Assembly: GCF_042477335.2 (NCBI RefSeq)
Contig: NC_091727.1
Span: forward strand, 119,939,501 to 120,003,500
Reading direction: 5' to 3'
DNA from: Ovis canadensis
Lineage: Eukaryota; Chordata; Mammalia; Artiodactyla; Bovidae
DNA length: 64,000 nt
Notes under the pieces: generated by a model
What the model saw: only the letters and a program-made list of their open reading frames with translations
What the model was told of the DNA's origin: nothing
The model's database searches: none
Program-made: the position numbers and the translations under genes
In this document: positions 11,275-22,453 of the stretch, one piece after another
Layout: each line of letters starts with the position of its first letter
Numbering within the stretch: the first letter of the stretch is position 1

Positions 11275-11440
11275 GGCTTCCCAGATGGTGCAGCAGTAAA
11301 GAATCTGCCTGTAATGCAGGAGAAGCAGATGAAGCGAGTTTGATCCCAGGGTGGGGAAAATCCCTAGGAGGAGGAAATGGCAACCCACTCCAGTATTGCC
11401 TGGGAAATCCCATGGGGTTGCAAAGCTCAGATACTCAGTC
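11275..11440 (+). mobile_element. Bov-tA SINE in CEBPG codons
   Basis: Starts ggcttcccagatggtgcagc and has a shortened body ending near gttgcaaagctcagatactc. It interrupts the CEBPG N-terminus between its IHT-A and LQQ-PQLV parts. The tRNA B-box region carries a small insertion (agaagcagatgaagc). Confidence 0.87.
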
Positions 11441-11728
11441 TCCTGTCATCTGCTTCTGGCAGATTACTCAGCTGGTGTTGCACCCCCTCCACCCCCACAC
11501 CGGGGGCGGAGGCAAAGCTGTGCCTCCAAGAAAACAGAGCAGAAAGAGTGTGCCCATATATCGCCGCAGTGACTAGTGTAGTGAACGCAGGGAGAGGAAC
11601 AACATGGCTGTGAAAAAGTGTTCCTTGATAAGCAGAAAGCAGAGGATACATGGCCAACAGTCAATCAGCTCAAGGAAGAGAATGAATGATTGGAAGCAAA
11701 AATTATATTGCTGACTAAGGAATTAAGT

Positions 11729-13514
11729 TAGTTCTAAAAGGTCTTGTAGGTCTTCATAGAAGTGTTCAGCTTCTTCAGCGTTACTGGTTGGGGCATAGAC
11801 TTGGATTACCATGATATTGAATGGTTTGCCTTGGAAACGAACAGAGATCATTCTGTCGTTTTTGAGATTGCATCCAAGTACTGCATTTTGGACTCTTTTG
11901 TTGACCATGATGGCTACTCCATTTCTTCTGACGGATTCCTGCCCATAGCAGTAGATATAACGGTCATCTGAGTTAAATTCACCCATTCCAGTCCATTTTA
12001 GTTCGCTGATTCCTAGAATGTTGACATTCACTCTTTTTTTTTTAAGTTTTTTTTTATTTTTTTAATTTTAAAATCTTTAATTCTTACATGCGTTCCCAAA
12101 CATGAACCCCCCTCCCACCTCCCTCCCCATAACATCTCTGTGGGACATTCACTCTTGCCATCTCTTGTTTGACCACTTCCAATTTGCCTTGATTCATGGA
12201 ACTGACATTCCAAGTTCCTGTGCAATATTGCTCTTTAGAGCATCGGACCTTGCTTCTATCACCAGTCACATCCACAACTGTGTATTGTTTTTGCTTTGGC
12301 TCCATCCCTTCATTCTTTCTGGAGTTATTTCTCCACTGATCTCTAGTAGCATATTGGGCACCTACCGACCTGGGGAGTTCCTCTTTCAGTGTCCTATCAT
12401 TTTGCCTTTTCATACTGTTCATGGGGTTCTCAAGGCAAGAATACTGAAGTGGTTTGCCATTCCCTTCTCAAGTGGACCACATTCTGTCAGACCACATTCT
12501 GTCAGACCTATCCACCATGTCTTGGGTGGCCCCACATGGCATGGCCTAGTTTCATTGAGTTAGACAAAGCTGTGGTCTGTGTGATCAGATTGGCTAGTTT
12601 TCTGTGATTATGGTTTCAGTGTGTCTGCCCTCTGATGCCATCTTTTAATACCTACCATCCCAGTTGGGTTTCTCTTACCTTGGTCATGGGGTATCTCTTT
12701 ATGGCTGCTCCAGCAAAGCACAGCTGCTGCTCCTTACCTTGGACGAGGGGTATCTCCTCATGGCCACCCCTCCTGACCTTGAACATGGAGTAGCTCCTCT
12801 CGGCCCTCCTGCTCCTGCACAGCCACTGCTCCTTGGATGTGAGGTTGCTCCTCTTGGCTGCTGCCCCTGGCCTTGGGGGTGTGGTAACTCCTCTTGGTCA
12901 CTGCCCCTGACCTCGGGCGTGGGGTAGATCCAAAATCACTGAAGATGGTGACTGCAGCCATGAAATTAAAAGACACTTACTCCTTGAAAGGAAAGTTATG
13001 ACCAACCTAGATAGCATATTGAAAGCAGAGACATTACTTTGCCAACAAAGGTCCATCTAGTCAGGGCTATAGTTTTTCCAGTGGTCATGTTTGGATGTGA
13101 GAGTTGGAGTGTGAAGAAAGCTGAGTGCCAAAGCATTGATGCTTTTGAACTGTGGTGTTGGAGAAGACTCTTGAGAGTCCCTTGGACTGCAAGGAGATCC
13201 AACCAGTCCATCCTAAAGGAGATCAGTCCTGAGTATTCATTGGAAGGGCTGATGCTAAAACTGAAACTCCAATACTTTGGCCACCTCATGTGAAGAGTTG
13301 ACTCATTGGAAAAGACTCTGATGCTGGGAGGGATTGAGGGCAGGAGGAGAAGGGGACAACAGAGGATGGGATGGCTGGATGGCATCATTAACTCAATGGA
13401 CATGAGTTTGAGTGAACTCTGGGAGTTGGTGATGGACAGGGAGGCCTGGCGTGCTGCGATTCATGGGGTCAAAAAGAGTCAGACAGGACTGAGCAACTGA
13501 ACTGAACTTAACTG
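11729..13514. mobile_element. BovB LINE with 5' inversion (twin priming)
   Basis: Two BovB pieces in opposite orientation form one insertion. 11729-12927 is antisense: the endonuclease start (MNSMKRQNDRTLKEELPRSV... on the minus strand) and a GC-rich 5' UTR with repeated pggggtat/agctcctc units (12660-12927). 12929-13514 is sense: the BovB 3' coding end and the actga tail. The exact 12-bp direct repeat aaggaattaagt at 11717-11728 and 13515-13526 flanks the whole, so it was one event. This is the arrangement expected from twin priming. The central coding part, including the reverse transcriptase core, is missing. Confidence 0.9.
12036..12143 (-). mobile_element. Very short L1 3' end inside BovB
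   Basis: T-rich start (reverse of a poly(A) tail) and the ruminant L1 3' UTR words cttacatgcgttcccaaaca and cctcccacctccctccccat. Exact 13-bp target duplication gacattcactctt at 12023-12035 and 12144-12156. A severely 5'-truncated L1, younger than the BovB it interrupts. Confidence 0.92.
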
Positions 13515-13860
13515 AAGGAATTAAGTGTACTGAACGATTTCCTTCTTGAGTCACACACACAACCTCACAGATAGCGTGCAACCCAGTAGGACTGAAAACA
13601 TGACAAGTTCTGATAATGCAGGATAATAGACCTCACCCCTTACAAACTTCACAACTTGTGGCTTGAACGTTAAAATTGTGACTGCCTACACCATTCGCAT
13701 CAGCGGCTGAACCGCCATTATTCAAAGATCCGTTGAAGGTTGTTTTCTTGAATCAGCGTTGAAATGTTGATTAGCTAAAACTGTTAGCCCTGAAATTTGA
13801 ACATCTGGTTTTTAATGATAAGGATTTTTGTGGGAATGAAAAACATTTTAAAAGTATGTG

Positions 13861-14241
13861 AAGTGAAGCAAAAGTTGCTCAGTCATGTCCGACTATGTGA
13901 CCCCATGACCCGCAGCACGCCAGGCCTCCCTGTCTATCACCAACTCCCAGAATTTACCCAAACTCATGTTCATTGAGTCAGTGATGCCATCCAACCATGT
14001 CATCCTCTGTCATCCCCTTCTCCTCCCGTGCTTAATTTTTCCCACATCAGGGTCTTTTCAAATGAGTCAGCTCTTCGCATCAAGTAGCTAATGTATTACA
14101 TAGTCCATGGAATTCTCCAGGCCAGAATACTGAAGTGGGTAGCCTTTCCCTTCTCCAGGGGTTCTTCCCAATGCAAGGATCGAACCCAGAACTCCCACCT
14201 TGCAGGCGGATACTTTACCAGCTGAGCCACCAAGGAAGTCC
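13861..14241 (-). mobile_element. Composite Bov-tA head plus BovB 3' end
   Basis: Read on the minus strand: a tRNA-Glu head and part of a Bov-A body (14241 to about 14098), a ~10-20 bp linker, then about 225 bp of BovB 3' end (14088 to 13861). Near-matching repeats tttaaaagtatgtg (13847-13860) and tttaaaggtatatg (14242-14255) flank the whole, so it may be one chimeric insertion. Alternatively, two SINE/LINE insertions lie side by side. It splits the CEBPG pseudogene 3' UTR. Confidence 0.75.
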
Positions 14242-14469
14242 TTTAAAGGTATATGGTTTTTTAAAAAATGCCCTGGACGTTGATGTTCTTAATAAATCCT
14301 GACTTCCCCTCCACTGGAAAAAAAAAATGCCCAGTTTCTGTGATGTCTTATGTAAGTCCTTGGCTAATAGTTTTCCTTCCCTCCCAGAAAGAAACGTAAT
14401 ATCTTGAATTATGTATTCATCATTCCAATATTTTTCTTCATAGTTTTTCTATATATGTATGTACCTCTT

Positions 14470-14676
14470 GGGCTTCCAATGCCAGAGATGTAAGAGATGT
14501 AGGTTTGATCCCTGGGTCTGAAAGAGCCCCTGGAGGAGGATATGACAACCCACTCCAGTATTCTGGCTTAGAAAATCCTAGTATTCTTGAGAATCCCATG
14601 GATAGAGGAGCCTGGTGGGCTATACTCCATGGGTCATGAAGAGTTGGACAGGACTGAAGTGACTGAGCTCGAATGA
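14470..14676 (+). mobile_element. Bov-tA SINE
   Basis: Decayed tRNA head and Bov-A body with an internal duplication of the 'gagaatcc' region (aaaatcctagtattcttgag). Target duplication atgtacctctt / atgtacccctt. Confidence 0.9.
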
Positions 14677-14743
14677 ATGTACCCCTTAAAATAGTTCAAT
14701 TTTTTCATATATTTGCTTTTATATAAACAGAATTATCCTGTGT

Positions 14744-14863
14744 TGGGAACCAACTCCAGTACTCTTGTCTAGAAAATCCTATGTATGGAGGAGCCTGGTA
14801 CAGGCTACTATCCATGGGGTCACAAAGAGTCAGTCACGACTGAGTGATTTCACTTCACTTCAT
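14744..14863 (+). mobile_element. Bov-A SINE monomer
   Basis: Starts aaccaactccagtactcttg and ends agtcacgactgagtgatttc. The flanking atcctgtgt on both sides is a target duplication. Confidence 0.9.
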
Positions 14864-15062
14864 CCTGTGTGTATTCTTGCATGACCTGTTATAGTTCGGT
14901 CTCATTAATTTTCTCTGCTTTATTTATTCTCCAGTGTTTGAATGTGACACTTCTGTATGCTTGTTTGACTGCTTTTTTAGCTATTATAACAACTTCTATG
15001 GATGTGATTCCTGGTACATATTTGTTTTAGAGTCTAAAATAGAAGTGTAATTGGTAGGTCAT

Positions 15063-16030
15063 GAGAAACCTATATGCAGGTCAGGAAGCAACAGTTAGAA
15101 CTGGACATGGAATAGACTGGTTCCAAATAGGAAAAGAAGTATGTCAAAGCTGTATATTGTCACCCTGCTTATTTAACTTATATGCATCATGAGAAATGCT
15201 GGGCTGGAAGAAGCACAAGCTGGAATCAAGATTGCTGGGAGAAACATCAATAACCTCAGATATGCAGATGACACCACCCTTATGGCAGACAGTGAAGAGG
15301 AACTAAAAAGCCTCTTGATGAAAGTGAAAGAGGAGAGTGAAAAAGTTGGCTTAAAGCTCAACATTTGGAAAACTAAGATCATGGCATCTGGTCCCATCAC
15401 CTCATGGGAAATAGATGCGGAAACAGTGGAAACAGTGTCAGACTTTATTTTTTTCAGCTCCAACATCACTGCAGATGGTGACTGCAGCCATGAAATTAAA
15501 AGACACTTACTCCTTGGAAGAAAAGTTATGATCAACCTAGATAGCATATTCAAAAGCAGAGACATTACTTTGCCAACAAAGGTCCATCTAGTCAAGGCTA
15601 TGGTTTTTTCAGTAGTCATGTATGGATGTCGGAATTGGACTTTGAAGAAAGCTGAGTGCCGAAGCATTGATCCTTTTGAACTGTGGTGTTGGAGAAGACT
15701 CTTGAGAGTCCCTTGGACTGCAAGGAGATCCAACCAGTCCTTTCTGGGTGTTCTTTGGAAAGAACGATGCTGAAGCTGAAACTCCAGTACTTTGGCCACC
15801 TCATGTGAAGAGTTGACTCATTGGAAAAGACTCTGATGCTGGGAGGGATTGAGGGCAGGAGGAAAAGGGGACGACAGAGGATGGGATGGCTGGATGGCAT
15901 CACCAACTCGATGGACATGAGTTTGAGTGAACTCTGGGAGATGGTGATGGACAGGGAGGCCTGGTGTGCTGCGATTCATGGGGTCACAAATAGTCGGAGA
16001 CGACTGAGCGACTGAACTGAACTGAACTGA
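15063..16030 (+). mobile_element. BovB LINE 3' third with dead RT fragment
   Basis: 5'-truncated copy starting at the LLRNLYAGQEA region of BovB reverse transcriptase. A 194-codon frame at 15189-15773 retains the catalytic NNLRYADDTTLM motif, EELKSLLMKVKEESEKVGLKLNI, HEIKRHLLLGRKVM and [19 protein letters not shown], then shifts frame. The (actga)n tail ends near 16030. The endonuclease and the first half of the RT are absent, so no active enzyme can be made. Confidence 0.93.
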
Positions 16031-16480
16031 TGCTGAGTATAGGTACAACTCTACTGTGTAATGCCAAATGGTTTTCCACAGTGATCATACCAACTTAAAC
16101 TCCATTACAGTGTAAAGAATTAAGTTCAGAGGAGTCTTTGTGGAAAACAAATACAACCAGTGGTAATTACACTATCCAATATCCTCATTTATCAGTAAAG
16201 TAGACCACAAGCCTCATTCATTTAGATGTTTTAGTCCACACCCTATCTAGTTTTATAGCTCATGGCTACAGCTTCAGGAAATATTCCATCATTCAGAAAA
16301 ATATACAGTACAAAAGCCCTTGAAAATGCATGATTTATGTTATGCATTATAACCCTGAAAAGGAAGAAGAAAAAAGGCAGATGACTGAGGAGAAGGTAAA
16401 TACAATATCCCATCATTGTGTTCCATCCACTCTACTGCTTGAGGTTTTATCTGTGTTTCTCATTTATGGCAAAAAATTTT
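16031..16480. other. Unique sequence, no feature seen
   Basis: No repeat family or coding signature recognised. Confidence 0.45.
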
Positions 16481-16649
16481 TGAATGTGTAGATAATGATT
16501 TTTAATAAAAAAAATTTCAAACAATCTACACAAAAACAATAGATTGAATACCTGTATATTCACCACCTAGATTTAACAAATGTTGACATTTGCTACAACA
16601 TTTCACATATTTTCTTAGATAGATAATAGTAAAATGATTCTATTACCAA

Positions 16650-17345
16650 TTCTGATTTGAAGGAGTTTCCCACCATACAAGTCACTTCTGAAGCTCTACT
16701 GGGAAATAGGATTAGATCCCACAGGTTAATGGCTCAGTCCTGCAAGACTGCCCCCTCACTCCACATCAGATGCCAATTTCAAGTCCAGATTGTCACATGT
16801 ACTCTGGCCTACTGGCTACAGATTGGCAGTTTCAACCTCTAATGATGGAGGATTGGGGTTTGATTAATTTGGTGGAGCAGCTCACAGATCTCAGAGAAAC
16901 ATTTTACTTAGTAAACTACCAATTTCAAAACCTGGTGGAAGAGATGTACCAGGCAAGGTGTGAGGGGGCAGGCTCCTAAGGCACCACTCTCTCCAGACCT
17001 CCACGTGTTTACCAACCCAAAAGCTGTCTAAATCATGTCCTTTTGAGTTTTTATGGAGACTTTACTACACAAGCAAGCTTGATTAAATAGTTGGTCATTG
17101 GTGACTGAATTCAATATCTAGTCCTTCTCTACACCATAGAGAAACTGAAAGTTTCAACCTTCTATTCATGACATTGGCTCCACTGGCAACCAGCCTCCAT
17201 CCTTAGGTGCTTCCCAAGTCACCTCATTAACAAACCAAAGGTACCTTTATTGTTCTCATTGCTTAGGAAATTCCAAGGATTTTAGGAGCTGGGTGACTGA
17301 AACAAAGACCAAATATATATTTATTATTAGAAGTCACAATATCAC
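16650..17345. repeat. Possible ancient mammalian LTR-like element
   Basis: Contains a series I recall from a widespread old mammalian repeat: agctcacagatctcagagaa, gtgtttaccaacccaaaagc, ggaaattccaaggattttag and ending gtcacaatatcacaggt. I cannot name the family with confidence; an ERVL/MaLR-type LTR is most likely. It appears to sit inside L1M sequence. Confidence 0.4.
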
Positions 17346-17389
17346 AGGTGGACATGAAATAAAATATTTCCTTAAAAGTGAAGCCCCTT

Positions 17390-18140
17390 TATAATCCTCT
17401 CCTATCCATTCTCCTCCCCCTCCCTCTTTTCCTCAGAAGTAACCTCTCTCCTGGATGTTGTTGCATGTCTCTTCCTTTTATTTTTAGGAGCATATGTATG
17501 TGCCCAGGGTTCCCTGGTGGTTTAGTAGGTTAAGACTTGCCTGCAATGCAGGAGACCAGGGTTTGATCTCTCAGTTGGGAAGATCCCTGGAGAAGGAAAT
17601 GGCAACCCACTCCAGTATTCTTGCCTGGAAAATCCCATGGACAAAGGAGCTTGTCGGGCTATAGTACACAGGGTCACAAAAGTCAGACACAACTTGGTGA
17701 CTAAACCACCATGTATGTGTCCATAAACTACACATAATTTTTCATTCACTTAAAAATTTTACACAAGTTTCATCATGTTGTATCTATCATTTGGGAATAT
17801 ATATTTTTAATTCAACATTAAGTTTTGTACATTTGTCAATGTATTATACCGCTACCTCTTTCATTGTTACTCTGTATATGATTCCATTATGTGAGGATAC
17901 CACAATGTATTTATTCATTCTTTTATTTATGTGGGACTTTTTGGTTCTTCCCTGTTGTCAGAAACACTGCAAAGAAGATACTAGTGCATTTCCTGAAGTT
18001 TTCAATTGCATACCCAGAAGGGAAATAACAAGAATGCCAAGAGCGAGCACTTCCTGCTTTATTACAGGTTGCCACATTGCTCTCCACCATGACTGTGCCA
18101 ATGTACTGTTTCCCCAGAAGAATATAAACATGCCTACTTC
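17390..18140 (-). mobile_element. Ancient L1M 3' part (antisense)
   Basis: Antisense L1 pattern: cctctctcctggatgttgtt, ttccattatgtgaggatacc, aatgtatttattcattcttt, then tgccacattgctctccacca. Interrupted by a Bov-tA at 17506-17710. A similar L1-like stretch at 16480-16640 (caccacctagatttaacaaa) may be its 3' end. Confidence 0.55.
17506..17710 (+). mobile_element. Bov-tA SINE
   Basis: Head ggttccctggtggtttagta and body ending tcagacacaacttggtgact. Target duplication atgtatgtgccc / atgtatgtgtcc. Confidence 0.92.
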
Positions 18141-19380
18141 CCTCTCCCCATAACTTCCCTTCTCAGAGTGCAGACTACAAGGGGATAGGGAATAGCGGCC
18201 TGAAAAGTAAGGAGAAACTAGAGAGTTGGGAAGGGCTACATCACCAGGTGACTTGCCAAACACTCTAGGGAGCTGGATCCTATTCTGAGAACCCATTGAA
18301 ATGTTTCCATCAGGAGAGTGTCATGATCAATTTTCCCTTAATAAAGATGACAGGAGCCAACATGGAGAATGGATTGGAGTGGGAAGGCAGGCTTTAGAAA
18401 AGGCCTTTGAAATAGGGAGGGACTGAGGGCTACTCAAATGTATCCTCACTTCGCTAAATCTCTTTGTTTTGTTTTTCAATGAAAACAATAAATCCTGGTT
18501 CCCACGTTAATTGATTTTCCTCTAGTGGTGCTTCAAGCTCCTAAAGTTCTAGCCTAAAGGAAAAGAGAACAGGTTTTGCTTCCATTGTCTGGCAGTTTTA
18601 TAAAGGACACATACTGTGCAGAAAAGACATACAGCCTGTCAGTTGCACAAACCAATAAACACACCTTTATTGCTAATTACCATTTTCTTTTTGTGTTACT
18701 TTTTGCCAAATGGCAATGAAAGCTGAAGCACAGATGCTCATTAACATCCTTCTTGATTTACTGACAATTCAGCACTGACAGTTTAATAAGCTGAGGACTC
18801 AACCCAAAGATTATTTGTCACTGCATTTTTGGAGCGGTGTCTTCCCTCACCTCTTGAACTGAGCAGCCTGTTCACATTTGTAACCACTGCACCAAAAATA
18901 TTAGTGTTTTAAACTTATGTTGCATATTTTTAATGAAAAACTCAAAACATGTCTCTTCTGTAAGAGAGCAATATTTGTCACCCCAATATTATATATCTCT
19001 TTGGGAAGAGGATTCATTTCAGCTGATTAATTTTAAAGCCCAAAAGACTCAGGAATAATCTTTGGCCTTCCCCCGGAAGCCCAAAAGAATGTAGACAGAA
19101 GAGTTGTTCCAGGAAGCATTATCACCATAGCTAACTAGCTGTGTTGACCTGAAGAAATCCAGCAAACTCTGCTTATTAAAATTCATCTCCATGTCCCATT
19201 GTCTCTGCCTGGCCCAGCATCCATTTATTTACCAAACGTTCCCTTTTTCATCTCAATGTGGCTTGTCTTCCTCATCTTTGAAGTCCCAAACCACAACCCC
19301 CAATATCCTCTTCTGTCTTTAATGGAAGATGATATTTAAAGTAAAGGCTTTGGCCATTTTGATGAATTACTTGGTTTTCC
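18141..19380. other. Repeat-free island, no gene seen
   Basis: About 1.2 kb without a recognised repeat. 18470-18900 contains well-spaced non-repetitive AT-rich words (gctaattaccattttc, acacctttattgctaatta). No open frame of note. Confidence 0.5.
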
Positions 19381-19839
19381 TGGGGCTGCAACAGCTCATG
19401 AGGGTGGCCGAGAGGAGCTACCCCACTTCCAAGGTCAGGGGCAGTGGTCGAGGGGAGTTACCCCACGTCAAAGGTAAGAGAAGCCCAAGTAAGATGGTAG
19501 GCACTGAGAGAGGGCATCAGAGGGCAGACAGACTGAAACCACAATAACAGACAACTAGCCAATCTGATCACATGGACCACAGCTTTGTCTAAATCAATGA
19601 AACTAAGCCATGCCGGTAGGGCCACCTGAGACGGATGGGTCATGGTGGATAAGTCTGACAGAATGTGGTCCACTGGAGAAGGGAATGGCAAACCACTTCA
19701 GTTTTCTTGCCTTGAGAACCCCATGAACAGTATGAAAAGGTAAAATGATAGGACACTGAAAGAGGAACTCCCCAGGTCGGTAGGTGCCCAATATGCTACT
19801 AGAGATCAGCAGAGAAATAACTCCAGAAAGAATGAAGGG

Positions 19840-20847
19840 ATGGAGCCAAAGCAAAAACAACACCTAGTTGTGAATGTGACTGGTGATAGAAGCAAGGTCC
19901 GATGCTCTAAAGAGCAATATTGCATAGAAACCTGGAATGTCAGTTCCATGAATCAAGGCAAATTGGAAGTGGTCAAACAGGAGATGGCAAGAGTGAACGT
20001 CGACATTCTAGGAATCAGCGAACTAAGATGGCCTGGAATGGGTGAATTTAACTCAGATGACTGTCGTATCTACTACTGTGGGCAAGAATCCCTTGGAAGA
20101 AATGGAGTAGCCATCATGGTCAACAAAAGAGTCCAAAATGCAGTACTTGGATGCAATCTCAAAAACGACAGAATGATCTCTGTTTGTTTCCAAGGCAAAC
20201 CATTCAATATCACAGTAATCCAAGTCTACGCCCCGACCAGTAATGCTGAAGAAGCTGAAGTTGAACAGTTCTATGAAGACCTACAAGACCTGCTAGAACT
20301 AACACCCACAAAAGATGTCCTTTTCATTATAGGGGACTGGAATGCAAAAGTAGGAAGTCAAGAAACACCTGGAGTAACAGGCAAATTTGGCCTTGGAACA
20401 CAGAATGAAGCAGGGCAAAGGCTAACAGCGTTCTGCAAAGAAAATGCACTGGTCATAGCAAACACCCTCTTCCAACAACACGGGAGAAGACTCTACACAT
20501 GGACATCACCAGACGGTCAACACCGAAATCAGATTGATTACATCCTTTGCAGCCAAAGATGGACAAGTTCTATACAGTCAGCAAAAACAAGACTGGGAGA
20601 GGACTGTGGCTCAGATCATGAACTCCTTATTACCAAATTCAGACTTAAATTGAAGGAAGTGGGGAAAACCACTAGACCATTCAGGTATGACCTAAATCAA
20701 ATCACTTACGACTATACAGTGGAAGTGAGAAATAGATTTAAGGGACTAGATCTGAGAGAGTGCCTGATAAACTATGGACGGGGGTTCATGACATTGTACA
20801 GGAGACAGGGAGCAAGACCATCCCCAAGAAAAAGAAATACAACATAG
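19840..20847 (+). pseudogene. BovB endonuclease domain, 335 open codons
   Basis: An AP-endonuclease-like domain that nicks target DNA for BovB insertion. Visible motifs: ETWNVSSMNQGKLEVVKQEM near residue 30, DILGISELRW near 55, NGVAIMVNKRVQNAVLG near 88, IQVYAPTSN near 128, the catalytic GDWNAKVGS near 167, LYTWTSPDGQHRNQIDYIL near 215, and SDHELLITKFR near 263. The key GDWN and SDH residues are kept. Upstream in-frame sequence meets a stop after MNSMKR near 19750, so the original start is lost and the frame now opens at MEPKQKQ. After GLDL (about 20750) a 4-base deletion shifts the frame; the last ~28 residues are not BovB. No expression is implied. Confidence 0.88.
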
Positions 20848-22170
20848 CAAAATGGCTGTCTGAGGAGGCCTTACAAATAGCTGTGAAAAGAAGAGAAGTG
20901 AAAAGCAAGGGAGAAAGGGAAAGATATACCCATTTGAATGCAGAGTTCCAAAGAATAGCAAGGAGAGAAAAGAAAGACTTCCTCAGTGATCAATGCAATG
21001 AAATAGAGGAAAACAATAGAATAGGAAAGACTAGAGATCTCTTCAAGAAAATTAGAGATACCAAGGGAATATTTCATGCAAAGATGGGCTCAATAAAGTA
21101 CAGAAATGGTAGGGACCTAACAGAAGCAGAAGATATTAAGAAGAGGTGGCAAGAATACACAGAAGAACTATACAAAAAAGATCTTCATGACCCAGGTAAT
21201 CATGAAAATGTGATCACTCACACTCACCTAGAGCCAGACATCCTAGAATGTGAAGTCAGGTGGGCTTTAGGAAATATCTCTATGAACAAAATTAGTGGAG
21301 GTGATGGATTCCAGTTGAGCTATTTCAAATTCTAAAAGATGATGCTGTGAAAGTGCTACACTCAATATGCCAGCAAATTTGGAAAACTCAGCAGTGGCCA
21401 CAGGACTGGAAAAGGTCAGTTTCCATTTCAATCCCAAAGAAAGGCAATGCCAAAGAATGCTCAAACTACCGCACAATTGCACTCATCTCACATGCTAGTA
21501 AAGTAATGCTCAAAATTCTCCAAGCCAGGCTTCAGCAATATGTGAACCGTGAACTTCCAGATGTTCATGCTGGTTTTAGAAAAGGCAGAGTAACCACAGA
21601 TCAAATTTCCAACATCCCCTAGATCATTGAAAAATCAAGAGAGTTGCAGAAAGACATCTACTTCTGCTTTTTTGACTATGCCAAAGCCTTTGACTGTGTG
21701 GATCACAATAAACTGTGGAAAATTCTGAAAGGGATGGGAATACCAGGCCACCTGACCTGCCTTTTGAGAAATCTGTATACAGATCAGGAAGCAACAGTTA
21801 GGACTGGACATGGAACAACAGACTGGTTCCAAATAGGAAAAGGACTACATCAAGGCTATATATTGTCACCCTGCTTATTTAACTACTATGCAGAGTACAT
21901 CGAGAGAGATGCTGGGCTAAATGAAGCACAAGCTGGAATCAAGATTGCTGGTAGAAATATCAGTAAACTCAGATATGCAGATGGCACCACCCTTATGGCA
22001 GTGAAGAAGAACTAAAGAGCCTCTTGATGAAAGTGAAAGAGGAGAGTGAAAAAATTGGCTTAAAGCTCAACATTCAGAAAACTAGGATCATGGTAGTTGG
22101 TGCCATCACTTCATGGCAAATAGATAGGGAAACAGTAGAAACAGAGGCTGACTTTATTTTTCTAGGCTCC
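20760..22170 (+). pseudogene. BovB reverse transcriptase, broken
   Basis: The RT part of the same element, readable only by changing frame. 20760-21320 holds the linker (AKWLSEEALQIAVKRRE, YTHLNAEFQRIARREKK, DLTEAEDIKKRWQEYTEELY). A one-base loss in the GGDGIP stretch near 21308 shifts the frame. 21347-22010 holds WPQDWKRS, SNYRTIALISHASKVMLKIL, AGFRKGR and motif A, FDYAKAFDCVDHNKLW. A stop at 21620 interrupts it. The catalytic YADD box reads YADG near 21975, so the second catalytic aspartate is lost. A 4-base loss near 22003 shifts the frame again before KVKEESEKIGLKLN. The L1 insertion follows at 22183. Confidence 0.9.
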
Positions 22171-22190
22171 AAAATCACTGTGTCTTTTTT

Positions 22191-22453
22191 CACAGCCTTT
22201 CTTTTAAAGTCTATCTTATCAGGTATGAGTATTGCCACTCCTGCTTTCTTTGGTCTCTATTTGCGGGGAATATCTTTTTCCAGCCCTTCACTTTCAGTCT
22301 GGATGTTTCCCTTGTTTTGAGGTGGGTCTCTTGTAGACAACATATATAAGGGTCTTGTTTTTGTATCCATTCAGCCAGTCTTTGTCTTTTGATTGGGGCA
22401 TTCAACCCATTTACATTTAAGGTAATTATTGATAAGTATGGTCCTGTTGCCAT
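22191..22453 (-). pseudogene. L1 ORF2 N-terminus (endonuclease start)
   Basis: Starts MATGPYLSIITLNVNGLNAP on the minus strand, followed by KRQRLAEWIQKQDPYICCLQ and ETHLK, the first part of the L1 AP-like endonuclease with the N and E catalytic-region residues. The frame passes GWKKIFPANRDQRKQEW and then meets a stop; similarity (KADFKRKAVKK-like) continues to the truncation point at 22183. About 60 bp separate its start from the end of ORF1, as in normal L1. Confidence 0.9.

Larger units (their letters stand above)
10625..14327 (+). pseudogene. CEBPG: CEBPG processed pseudogene split by insertions
   Basis: CEBPG encodes C/EBP gamma, a small bZIP transcription factor that dimerises with other C/EBP proteins. 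Recognisable pieces run in order: an N-terminal remnant at 11218-11274 (QQNS..., cataaacggt..gtcatccatac = NG-V-IHT); at 11446-11728 a GGGGKAVPP motif, a KQS-K block, the basic region RERNNMAVKK and the start of the zipper with a decayed NQLKEEN; and at 13515-13630 the end of the zipper and the C-terminus (ENMT, SDNAG-like), then 3' UTR. A polyadenylation signal aataaa lies at 14291 and an A10 tract at 14318-14327, so it is a retrocopy. GC-richer 10625-10870 is probably the 5' UTR (inferred). Imperfect flanking repeat aacactcagtttcag (10610) and aatgcccagtttctg (14326). Stops and frameshifts abolish coding. Confidence 0.85.

Noticed and set aside
17791..18153. 120-codon + strand frame
   Set aside because: It lies antisense to an ancient L1M remnant, with no support as a gene.
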